Positions 1-5,444 of a DNA stretch of 5,792 nucleotides are shown in pieces. The translations under genes and the position numbers were made by a program. Source of the DNA: an uncultured Eubacteriales bacterium (lineage in GTDB: Bacteria > Bacillota > Clostridia > Oscillospirales > Acutalibacteraceae); assembly GCA_900540085.1 (NCBI GenBank), contig UQEU01000027.1, forward strand, positions 1-5,792. The letters run 5' to 3'. Below the pieces are notes generated by a model. The model was not told the DNA's origin and did not search any database. It saw only the letters and a program-made list of their open reading frames with translations. How positions within the stretch are numbered: the stretch's first letter is position 1; each line of letters opens with the position of its first letter.

Positions 1-354
<354 letters not shown>

Positions 355-550
355 TTGTATCAAAACTCTTTCGAGATTTTAATCTACTTAAAAAGCTCTT
401 CGCTCTTTCGAACACTTTCGTTCGCAATTACTTTTTTGTGTCTCCACTGAGTACTTTTTCTACTCTTGAATCTCGGGTTCCTGCTATATCTCTATAGCTC
501 ATCGTTGTTTAATTTTCAAGGTTCTTTCGCTACTCGTTCTCTCGAGTGCT
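355..550 (-). other. rRNA operon leader (transcribed, structured)
   Basis: This is the transcribed leader between the rrn promoter and 16S, about 195 nucleotides with no gene. It contains several small hairpins on the minus strand. The clearest is a 6-bp stem closed by a GAGA tetraloop (arms 493-498 and 483-488). Others are a 5-bp stem at 449-465 and a 5-bp stem at 409-424. The 9-base motif TCGAAAGAG occurs twice (366-374 and 403-411). Such leaders normally carry antitermination signals and half of the stalk processed by RNase III. The other half would lie downstream of 16S, outside the window, so that pairing cannot be checked here. Confidence 0.8.
506..524 (-). promoter_or_regulatory. boxA-like rRNA antitermination site
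   Basis: The minus-strand sequence GAACCTTGAAAATTAAACA lies about 25 nucleotides after the predicted transcription start. It closely resembles the conserved CTTTGAAAACTAAACA-type leader element of Firmicute rRNA operons. That element includes boxA, where NusB and S10 load for rRNA antitermination. The assignment rests on remembered family sequence and on position, not on an alignment. Confidence 0.55.
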
Positions 551-555
551 TGATA

Positions 556-615
556 ATAATACCACGCACAACTTTAAAAGTCAACACTTTTTTTAACCTT
601 TTTTGCTTGTTTTTT
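556..615 (-). promoter_or_regulatory. rrn promoter with UP-like element
   Basis: On the minus strand, TTGACT (584-579) and TATTAT (561-556) are separated by exactly 17 bases. A TGG triplet directly before the -10 makes it an extended -10. Immediately upstream (585-615) are three phased A-runs typical of the alpha-CTD-binding UP elements of rRNA promoters. Transcription should start near 549-551. This is the only rrn promoter I can support; I saw no tandem second promoter between it and the upstream gene. Confidence 0.88.
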
Positions 616-700
616 ACACCCCGCCGTGCGTTTTTATGCTCTTTCCCCCTTTTTCTCCCTGCTTTTACACACTATATATGCTCCCTTATCTTCTATTACA
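616..700. other. Spacer between the spoIIP-linked gene and the rrn promoter
   Basis: No gene is seen here. The minus strand carries a purine-only run at 660-639 with several G tracts. There is an 11-base direct repeat, ACACTATATAT (plus strand, 669-679 and 698-708); the second copy overlaps the end of the upstream gene. I found no stem-loop followed by a T-run, so no intrinsic terminator is visible between the sporulation cluster and the rRNA operon. Confidence 0.6.
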
Positions 701-967
701 CTATATATTGTAGGTGTTAGTAATTCCGTCTTTTATAAACTTTTTTGCAATTTCTTTTGCTTTTTCTATATCTTTACGCTGAATTTCTATTCCAAGCACA
801 AAAATTTCTTCTTTATTTTCATAAATTATTTGATTTTCTCCGTTAAAGCCGAGCATTTCCGTATTATACGCTGCAACAACACAGCCCGAAAACAGTATTA
901 CAAATGAAATTACCAAAACACCCATTAGTTTTAAACTGTATAAAATCTTATTTTTCAACTTACTCAC
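701..967 (-). CDS. Small membrane or lipoprotein coupled to spoIIP, unknown function
   Basis: I do not recognise the family of this 88-residue protein. A short basic N-terminus (K3, K5, K7, K13) is followed by a hydrophobic segment at about residues 14-33. Within it, Phe-Ser-Gly-Cys at 26-29 resembles a lipobox, although Phe at -3 is less usual than Leu. Either a lipoprotein signal with Cys29 as the lipidated residue or a plain N-terminal membrane anchor fits. The remaining 55 residues are charged and end in an amphipathic, Lys/Glu-rich helix (about 63-80). The start is GTG at 967, overlapping the spoIIP TGA as GTGA, so translation is probably coupled to spoIIP. That context suggests a role at the sporulation septum or engulfing membrane, but this is inference. 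No cysteine other than Cys29 and no enzymatic motif is visible. Confidence 0.8.
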   Translation of the reverse strand: MSKLKNKILYSLKLMGVLVISFVILFSGCVVAAYNTEMLGFNGENQIIYENKEEIFVLGIEIQRKDIEKAKEIAKKFIKDGITNTYNI

Positions 968-2115
968 TTCTTAAAATCATTTTTTAACATTTCTCCGAGC
1001 GCTTTCCCGAAAAGGCGTCCGGAATAGCAAGCCTCATCAAGAGTATTTGCATCGGTGCCGACTTCCAAAAGAAAAGAATACTTTGTCATATCCATATTAT
1101 ACTTTCTTTCCGAAAACAAAATCGGTCGCATTATGCCGTTATAAGTTTGGGACATTTTCTTTTGAACTGCCAAATCGAACTTCAAATTTTCCTCCCACTT
1201 CGGAAAATCTTTAACTCTGCCGTACTCGCACCCTGCTATAATCATCATTTTAGCAGCTTTCTTGCCGTCAATTTTTACGGTAGGCTTTACTTTTGTTTTA
1301 TTATTATAAGTAATATCATCTCTATGTACATCTATCGTCACTTTAATTGACGGATACTGTTCGAGATATTTTTTTATAGATTTCCTTGAAGAATCATAGG
1401 CAGAATTATAATCTTCATCGTGAATTTCTCTGTCGTGAATGACGCCGATTCCTGATTTTTCCAAATATTCGGCAATTTCGTCGCCCACACGAACCATATT
1501 CCGAGCAGTATCCTTGCATCTCATATCAAAAGATGCTGTATAATAACCCACATCGAGCAATGTATAAGCCTCTGTTGTATGGCTGTGATAAATCAAAACA
1601 GTCGGCTTATCTTTATTTGCATTGACGGACAAACCTGTTTTTTCTTTCATCAACTTTTTCAAATCTAAATCATAAAAAGACGAAGGAATTTTATTCTGCA
1701 CTTCCACACCATCGTATTTTTCAAGTTTACCTCCGCCGAAATAATGTTCTTCGCTTGTTTTTCCGAGTTTTTTCTGTTTCTTGATTTCCTTTTTTTCTCT
1801 ATCCATCAGCAAAGCAATGTCTTTCGGCGTTTTTTTAATGTCCGAATCGTCCTCGCTGTCCTTGGCTTCGACTCTGTTCATTGTTTCGGTTGAATTGCCG
1901 TCAGTCGATGAGGTAGTAGTAGTTTGCCCGCCGTCGTCCGAATTATTAACTGAAGATTTGTCATTTTTCAAATCGTTTCCCGAAATGACTGCCGCCGCAA
2001 CATTTGCAAATGCAGTTGAAATCTCCGTTGATTTTCCGATTGCAAAAATCAAAAGAGAAAAAACAAGAAGAACACTCAAAATGCCTTTTAAAAAATCTGT
2101 TGAAGAATTTTTCAT
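964..2115 (-). CDS. spoIIP: Stage II sporulation protein P (peptidoglycan hydrolase)
   Basis: SpoIIP is the amidase/endopeptidase that works with SpoIID and SpoIIM (the DMP complex) to thin septal peptidoglycan and drive engulfment. It is anchored in the membrane with its catalytic domain outside. The sequence shows a membrane segment at about residues 9-27, then a disordered Ser/Thr/Asp-rich linker (48-96), a Lys-rich helix (105-120), and the catalytic domain from about 170 to 380. Family motifs visible are VLIYHSHTTEAY (173-184, with His177, His179 and Glu182), a His-Asp-Arg...His-Asp block at 227-233 leading into Tyr-Asn-Ser at 236-238, IDVHRDD (261-267, His264), and LEVGTDANTLDEA (350-362, Glu351). 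The histidines and Glu351 are the likely zinc ligands and catalytic residues. The length of 383 residues is normal for the family. The ATG at 2115 has GAGGT five bases upstream. The gene lies downstream of gpr, as in Bacillus. Confidence 0.95.
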   Translation of the reverse strand: MKNSSTDFLKGILSVLLVFSLLIFAIGKSTEISTAFANVAAAVISGNDLKNDKSSVNNSDDGGQTTTTSSTDGNSTETMNRVEAKDSEDDSDIKKTPKDIALLMDREKKEIKKQKKLGKTSEEHYFGGGKLEKYDGVEVQNKIPSSFYDLDLKKLMKEKTGLSVNANKDKPTVLIYHSHTTEAYTLLDVGYYTASFDMRCKDTARNMVRVGDEIAEYLEKSGIGVIHDREIHDEDYNSAYDSSRKSIKKYLEQYPSIKVTIDVHRDDITYNNKTKVKPTVKIDGKKAAKMMIIAGCEYGRVKDFPKWEENLKFDLAVQKKMSQTYNGIMRPILFSERKYNMDMTKYSFLLEVGTDANTLDEACYSGRLFGKALGEMLKNDFKK

Positions 2116-2130
2116 TTTGCACCTCTTTGT

Positions 2131-2248
2131 ATATATAATGTTATAATATATAATATATATAAATAATAAATATAATTAATACATATAATAATCAGTATTT
2201 ATAATATAAATATATAATCATAATAATATATACTTTTAAAAATAATTT
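2131..2248. other. Extremely AT-rich spacer between gpr and spoIIP
   Basis: By direct count only 6 of 118 bases are G or C (positions 2140, 2182, 2193, 2195, 2219 and 2233). The stretch is made of irregular TA/TAA/ATA repeats and includes a perfect 17-base palindrome, TATTTATAATATAAATA (2196-2212). No gene and no GC-containing terminator hairpin is present, so gpr and spoIIP could be co-transcribed. A separate sporulation promoter for spoIIP could hide here, but composition alone gives many false -10 matches, so I do not place one. Confidence 0.75.
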
Positions 2249-3097
2249 TTATGCCAAAAGAGATGTGAGTTCGTCATAGGTGTAGTTTTGTTGCAACGCA
2301 CAGTTAATCGCCATAGATACTATACGAGAACCGATAGTTGTAATTTTGTCGATTTCACGGGGCGTCACAAAAACTCCGTCGGCAGTTTTTTCTTCAACAA
2401 TTTTCATTTTTTCGCCGACAATGACGGAAGTATCTACAACAGTCGGTATTCCGATTGAAACTACGGGAACGCCGAGAGTTTTTTCCGAAATTTCAAACCG
2501 ATGATTTCCGACTCCCGAGCCGGGAACAATTCCGCTGTCGGATATTTGTATTGTATTTCCCAAACGGGTACAGGATGAAGCCGCAAGAGCATCAACTGCT
2601 ATAATGCAATGCGGATTGATTTTCGATACTACCGCCTCAATTATTTCTCCGCTTTCAATTCCCGTTTGTGCCAAAACTCCCGAGCAAACAGAACTGACGG
2701 AACGAAACTTTACTTTATCGCAAATATTTTCATTTTCTGCCAAATGCCGAGTAGCCAAAATGTTTTTAAAAACTTTCGGTCCTATCGAGTCTGCCGTAAT
2801 CATAGGATTTCCGAAACAGGCAACAAGAACGCTGTCGTTATCCCCTACGGGCAGAAGCCGTAAAATCAAATCTTTCAGCGTTGCAACGGAATTTTCAAAA
2901 GAAAAAAACTTTTCAAAATTTTCAGCAACTTTGTATGTGATATATTTTCCTATCGGTTTCCCAAGTGAAAGAGAGCCGTTTACATTTGTAATTTCAACAG
3001 TTGTAATATCGCCCGTATCACGAATTATAACGCCATCAAGTTTCGTTTTTTCCTGTTGTTCATAACATTCAAACGCCAAATCTGTTCTTTTTTCCAC
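2249..3097 (-). CDS. gpr: Germination protease (GPR endopeptidase, peptidase family A25)
   Basis: GPR is made in the forespore as a zymogen, processed late in sporulation, and degrades small acid-soluble spore proteins during germination. The sequence shows Arg-Thr-Asp-Leu-Ala at residues 4-8, the conserved autoprocessing and mature N-terminal motif, so the propeptide would be only about four residues. The motif with Asp103 in NPMITADSIGP and the motif with Asp169 in IAVDALAAS match the two catalytic aspartates known in Bacillus GPR (127 and 193), with the same 66-residue spacing. Also present are KVF...TRHL (108-119) and the glycine-rich PGSGVGNHR (192-200). At 282 residues it is shorter than the Bacillus proteins (about 370), mostly at the C-terminus. 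The start is GTG at 3097 with AGGAGT seven bases upstream; an out-of-frame ATG lies two bases before it. rpsT is divergent. Confidence 0.95.
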   Translation of the reverse strand: MEKRTDLAFECYEQQEKTKLDGVIIRDTGDITTVEITNVNGSLSLGKPIGKYITYKVAENFEKFFSFENSVATLKDLILRLLPVGDNDSVLVACFGNPMITADSIGPKVFKNILATRHLAENENICDKVKFRSVSSVCSGVLAQTGIESGEIIEAVVSKINPHCIIAVDALAASSCTRLGNTIQISDSGIVPGSGVGNHRFEISEKTLGVPVVSIGIPTVVDTSVIVGEKMKIVEEKTADGVFVTPREIDKITTIGSRIVSMAINCALQQNYTYDELTSLLA

Positions 3098-3131
3098 ATT
3101 TTTTACTCCTTTTTATGATATTTACAATAAA

Positions 3132-3161
3132 AGTATGCCCAAAAATAAAAAAACGCTTGCA
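3132..3161 (-). promoter_or_regulatory. Candidate forespore (sigma-F/sigma-G) promoter of gpr
   Basis: On the minus strand, GGGCATACT (3140-3132) fits the sigma-F -10 consensus GGnnAnAnT and contains CATA, as in sigma-G -10 elements. TGCAAG (3161-3156) lies 15 bases upstream of the GG and partly matches the GYATA/GMATR -35. Bacillus gpr is known to be read by sigma-F and sigma-G, so the position and spacing are as expected. The -35 match is imperfect (GCAAG rather than GCATA). Transcription would start near 3125, giving a leader of about 28 nucleotides before the GTG. Confidence 0.5.
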
Positions 3162-3185
3162 TTTTTCTTGAAACTGTGCTAATAT
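3157..3185 (+). promoter_or_regulatory. Sigma-A promoter of rpsT
   Basis: TTGCAT (3157-3162) and TAATAT (3180-3185) are separated by exactly 17 bases, with TGC directly before the -10 (extended -10). Transcription should begin around 3191-3193. That gives a leader of about 60 nucleotides, which is room for regulation of a ribosomal protein gene. The -35 overlaps the proposed -35 of the divergent gpr promoter. Confidence 0.85.
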
Positions 3186-3190
3186 ATCAA

Positions 3191-3245
3191 GGCAAATAAA
3201 ACAATATAAGGGCGATTGCCTTTTTTCATCGCAAAGCTAAAGGAG
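3191..3245 (+). promoter_or_regulatory. rpsT leader with mutually exclusive pairings
   Basis: GGCAA at the predicted 5' end (3191-3195) can pair with TTGCC (3216-3220). The same region can instead form GCGAT (3212-3216) with ATCGC (3228-3232), and T3216 is used in both. CCTTT (3219-3223) is also complementary to AAAGG (3239-3243) in the ribosome binding site. The leader could therefore switch between exposing and masking the binding site. S20 controls its own synthesis in E. coli, but I know of no established structure for this leader type. The stems are short, so this is a hypothesis. Confidence 0.35.
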
Positions 3246-3253
3246 TGAAAGAA

Positions 3254-3511
3254 ATGCCAAACATCAAATCAGCTAAAAAAAGAGTAAAAGTTAACGCTGC
3301 TAAAACTGCTAACAACAAAGCTGCAAATTCAGCACTTAAAACAGCTATCAAAAAAGCAAATGTTGCTATTGAAACAAACGCTGCAGACAAAGCAGAAACA
3401 GTTAAAGTTGCAGTTAAGAAAATCGACCAAGCTGCTGCTAAAAACCTCATTCACAAAAACTGTGCAGCAAGAAAAAAGAGCAACCTTGTTTCAAAACTCA
3501 ACAACGCATAA
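3254..3511 (+). CDS. rpsT: 30S ribosomal protein S20
   Basis: S20 is a primary 16S rRNA-binding protein that helps assemble the body of the small subunit. The 85-residue product is Lys/Ala-rich with almost no aromatic residues. It begins with the family signature MPNIKSAKKRV and is predicted to be nearly all helical, matching the usual three-helix bundle of about 85-90 residues. The ATG at 3254 is preferred because AGGAG (3241-3245) lies eight bases upstream. The in-frame GTG at 3245 lies within that binding site and would add only three residues. The gene has its own sigma-A promoter and terminator and is therefore monocistronic. Its codons are restricted to a few types (GCT/GCA, AAA), as in highly expressed genes. 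It is divergent from gpr, as in Bacillus. Confidence 0.97.
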   Translation: MPNIKSAKKRVKVNAAKTANNKAANSALKTAIKKANVAIETNAADKAETVKVAVKKIDQAAAKNLIHKNCAARKKSNLVSKLNNA

Positions 3512-3524
3512 GTTTACAGTTAAC

Positions 3525-3554
3525 GCACCGTGAAAACGGTGCTTTTCTGTTTTT
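3525..3554 (+). terminator. Intrinsic terminator of rpsT
   Basis: A 7-bp GC-rich stem, GCACCGT (3525-3531) with ACGGTGC (3536-3542), is closed by a GAAA tetraloop and followed by a T-rich tail (3543-3554). It lies 14 bases after the rpsT stop, a textbook position. Confidence 0.93.
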
Positions 3555-3566
3555 ACGGCATTTTAT

Positions 3567-3617
3567 TACAGTCAAAATAATAAGTGAAACAGTAAATGAA
3601 AATGAATTTTGACTGTA
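3567..3617. repeat. Perfect 12-bp inverted repeat, function unknown
   Basis: TACAGTCAAAAT (3567-3578) is exactly complementary to ATTTTGACTGTA (3606-3617), with a 27-base A-rich loop between. It sits after the rpsT terminator and about 45 bases before the promoter of the next gene, so it is outside both predicted transcripts. It could be a back-up terminator with a weak tail (TTTAAAAATT), a protein-binding inverted repeat, or a remnant of a small mobile repeat. No target-site duplication is visible. Confidence 0.6.
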
Positions 3618-3662
3618 TTTAAAAATTAAATATTATCAGATTATTAACATTGCACTTTTATC

Positions 3663-3691
3663 TTGACTTTATGATTTTGTAATTATATAAT
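3663..3691 (+). promoter_or_regulatory. Consensus sigma-A promoter of the membrane protein-patatin-gCA group
   Basis: TTGACT (3663-3668) and a perfect TATAAT (3686-3691) are separated by 17 bases. The start would be near 3698, about 30 bases before the ATG at 3728. No operator-like repeat overlaps it. It is nearly consensus, so strong constitutive expression is expected. Confidence 0.88.
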
Positions 3692-3727
3692 GATTATATA
3701 TTATTGAAATACATAGGGGGTTTATCA

Positions 3728-4003
3728 ATGAATTTCAAAAAATTTGCTAAAGTTTTAGCAGCATTGATTGCACTCGCTGCAATAGGGGCTGCAGTTTACT
3801 ACGCTGTAACAAAACTTTTTCCTAAAAAAGAAGTACAGTATTTTGACGATTCAGACTTTTTCGAGTGCGACGACGACCTTTGTGAAGTAATCGAGTGCGA
3901 AAACGAAGAAAAGCCTGAAGAAGTAAAATCCGAAGAAAAACCTGCTGAAAAGCCAAAAAAAGAAGACGCTAAAAAAAAGACAGCTAAAAAAGCTGCAAAA
4001 TAA
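3728..4003 (+). CDS. Small single-pass membrane protein with acidic middle and Lys/Ala tail
   Basis: I do not recognise the family of this 91-residue protein. A short basic N-terminus (K4, K5, K8) precedes an Ala-rich membrane helix at about 9-28, then a Lys pair at 33-34. Residues 40-61 are strongly acidic and hold three cysteines at regular spacing (C47, C52, C57: C-x4-C-x4-C). Residues 62-80 are Glu/Lys/Pro repeats, and 81-91 is Lys/Ala-rich, like histone H1 tails. By the positive-inside rule the N-terminus alone does not settle orientation, but the architecture resembles YtxH-like small membrane proteins with a cytoplasmic tail. The ATG at 3728 is chosen because AGGGGG (3715-3720) lies seven bases upstream. 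An in-frame TTG at 3704 lies upstream of this binding site and is unlikely. It is the first gene after a consensus promoter, so it is probably abundant. Confidence 0.85.
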   Translation: MNFKKFAKVLAALIALAAIGAAVYYAVTKLFPKKEVQYFDDSDFFECDDDLCEVIECENEEKPEEVKSEEKPAEKPKKEDAKKKTAKKAAK

Positions 4004-4009
4004 GCATCT

Positions 4010-4040
4010 AAAGAGTCAGAGTTTTTCTGGCTCTTTAATT
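4010..4040 (+). terminator. Weak terminator or attenuator after the membrane-protein gene
   Basis: AAAGAGTCAG (4010-4019) pairs with CTGGCTCTTT (4027-4036) as a 10-bp stem with one T-G wobble and a 7-base loop. The tail after it is AATTATTTAT rather than a clean T-run. It probably reduces but does not stop transcription into the patatin gene, which has no evident promoter in the 29 bases that remain before its start. Confidence 0.6.
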
Positions 4041-4065
4041 ATTTATCAAACTTCGAGGTGAAAAT

Positions 4066-4917
4066 ATGTATAAAAATGGTCTTGTTTTAGAAGGTGGTGG
4101 AACACGCGCTGTTTTTACAAGCGGTGTTTTGGACTGTTTTTTAGACAATAAAATCGAGTTTCCGTATGTCATCGGCGTATCCGCAGGCACCTGCAACGCC
4201 GTTTCATACATCTCAAAAAGTTATCGCAGACAGATAGATATTACTCTGAACTATGTCAACGACAAACGATATATGAGCGTTGAAAATTTTATTTTTAAAG
4301 GCGAATATCTCAACTATGATTGGATATTTGATGAGCTTTCATACGATTTAATGCCGATTGACCAAGATATTTTTGACAATGCAAACTGTCACTTTGTAAG
4401 CGTTGTTACAAGTGCAGAAACAGGGAAAGCTGAATATTTGACAGTGCCTGATGTTCACGAAAGAGGTTGTGTTGAACTCCGTGCCTCCTGCTCACTTCCC
4501 ATTGCCACAAAAGGTACAGAGATAGACGGTAAACTATATTTTGACGGTGGTATTGCCGACTCAATTCCCGCAAAAAAAGCACTTGACGACGGCTGTGAAA
4601 AAATATTGGTAGTTTTAACTCAAGACGCCAACTACATTAAAAAGCCGATGGACAAAATTGCGCCGATTTTGAGAAAGAAATATAAAAAGTATCCAAAACT
4701 TGCCGACGCTATTTTGGACAGACACAATATGTACAACGGCCAACTTGAATATATCAAAAAATTGGAAGACGACGGAAAGGCGTATGTTATACGCCCCACA
4801 CACCCTCTTCATTGCTCTACCCTTGAAAAAAACAAAGAAATTTTAAGCAGTATATATCAAGACGGGTATGATGTCGCAAAGAAAAGTATAGAAGAGATAA
4901 AGGAATTTTTAAAATGA
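4066..4917 (+). CDS. Patatin-like phospholipase (serine lipid acyl hydrolase)
   Basis: This is a patatin-family protein, expected to hydrolyse acyl esters of phospholipids or other lipids with a Ser-Asp dyad. The oxyanion-hole glycines are at GGGTR (10-14), the nucleophile elbow is GVSAG with Ser39, and the catalytic Asp160 lies in the DGG motif (160-162), followed by the typical Ile-Ala-Asp-Ser-Ile-Pro (163-168). All four hallmarks are intact, so it should be active. At 283 residues it matches the bacterial YjjU-type single-domain proteins. No signal peptide or membrane helix is present, so a cytoplasmic or membrane-surface location is likely. The ATG at 4066 has GAGGTG five bases upstream. 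Its end overlaps the next gene by ATGA, which suggests translational coupling. The substrate cannot be told from sequence. Confidence 0.93.
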   Translation: MYKNGLVLEGGGTRAVFTSGVLDCFLDNKIEFPYVIGVSAGTCNAVSYISKSYRRQIDITLNYVNDKRYMSVENFIFKGEYLNYDWIFDELSYDLMPIDQDIFDNANCHFVSVVTSAETGKAEYLTVPDVHERGCVELRASCSLPIATKGTEIDGKLYFDGGIADSIPAKKALDDGCEKILVVLTQDANYIKKPMDKIAPILRKKYKKYPKLADAILDRHNMYNGQLEYIKKLEDDGKAYVIRPTHPLHCSTLEKNKEILSSIYQDGYDVAKKSIEEIKEFLK

Positions 4918-5420
4918 TATTAAAATATAAAGAATTTTCGCCCGAAATTGCGAAAGAAACATTCATCGCAGAAAATGCAACTGTTATCGGAAATGTTTCT
5001 GTTGAAGAAGGCTCAAGTATTTGGTTCGGTGCAGTTGTTCGTGGCGACAGTGATAAAATTTCGATAGGAAAGTACACAAATATTCAAGACAACGCAACCG
5101 TTCACACTGACAAAAATTTTGTAGTGAACATCAAAGATTTCGTAACAATCGGTCACAATGCCGTCATTCACGGAGCAGAAATAGGAAATAACACACTCAT
5201 AGGTATGAACGCAACAATTTTAAACGGTGCAAAAATCGGCAAAAACTGTTTAATTGCCGCCGACGCACTTGTCACTGAAAATTGTGTTATACCCGACAAT
5301 TCGCTTGCTATGGGTGTACCTGCAAAAGTTGTAAAAACACTCGGCGAGAAAGAAGCGAAAATGCTTGAACTTTCTGCAAAGGACTACTATGAAAAGTCAA
5401 AAGAGTATAAAAACATTTAA
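4914..5420 (+). CDS. Gamma-class carbonic anhydrase-like hexapeptide-repeat protein
   Basis: The product is a left-handed beta-helix protein of the gamma-carbonic anhydrase/YrdA/PaaY type, expected to be a trimer with metal at the subunit interfaces. Repeats with Ile/Val every sixth residue run from about 18 to 135. Residues equivalent to the archaeal enzyme Cam are visible: Arg43 and Asp45 (RGD), Gln58 and Asp59, and three histidines, His64, His81 and His86, with the expected spacings. The insertion that carries the acidic loop and proton-shuttle glutamate in Cam is missing between His64 and His81, as in the CamH/YrdA group, so activity as a carbonic anhydrase is uncertain. A C-terminal helix (about 144-166) packs on the helix in relatives. 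At 168 residues it has normal length. The ATG at 4914 overlaps the stop of the patatin gene. Confidence 0.92.
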   Translation: MILKYKEFSPEIAKETFIAENATVIGNVSVEEGSSIWFGAVVRGDSDKISIGKYTNIQDNATVHTDKNFVVNIKDFVTIGHNAVIHGAEIGNNTLIGMNATILNGAKIGKNCLIAADALVTENCVIPDNSLAMGVPAKVVKTLGEKEAKMLELSAKDYYEKSKEYKNI

Positions 5421-5444
5421 TATTTAATTCCGAATATAAAAACA

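Noticed and set aside
618..692. G-quadruplex on the minus strand from several G runs
   Set aside because: The loops between the G runs are too long and uneven for a standard quadruplex.
466..907. Two overlapping plus-strand open frames, rich in Phe and Cys
   Set aside because: They cover the T-rich rrn leader and promoter and the antisense of the spoIIP-linked gene; the composition reflects T-rich DNA and no credible ribosome binding site is present.
1147..2146. Plus-strand open frames opposite spoIIP
   Set aside because: They are antisense to a gene with clear SpoIIP motifs and have no family features of their own.
2127..2160. CATTATA (2140-2134, minus) as a sigma-G -10 for spoIIP
   Set aside because: No matching -35 is present, the start would fall almost on the ribosome binding site, and the AT-rich tract gives many chance matches.
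2604..3065. 153-codon plus-strand open frame opposite gpr
   Set aside because: It is antisense to gpr, whose catalytic motifs are intact; the long open frame arises from codon bias on the coding strand.
3025..3099. Out-of-frame ATG two bases before the gpr GTG, opening a 24-codon frame
   Set aside because: It could compete with gpr for initiation, but there is no sign of a conserved peptide, and an overlapping ATGTG is easily coincidental.
3245..3253. GTG start three codons upstream of the rpsT ATG
   Set aside because: The GTG falls in the AGGAG ribosome binding site, and the S20 family begins at the downstream ATG.
3226..3450. Minus-strand open frame rich in Ala and Leu opposite rpsT
   Set aside because: It is the antisense of a Lys/Ala-rich ribosomal protein, which mimics a membrane protein.
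3704..3727. TTG start upstream of the 91-aa membrane protein
   Set aside because: It lies upstream of the AGGGGG binding site that serves ATG 3728 and would lie within six or seven bases of the transcription start.
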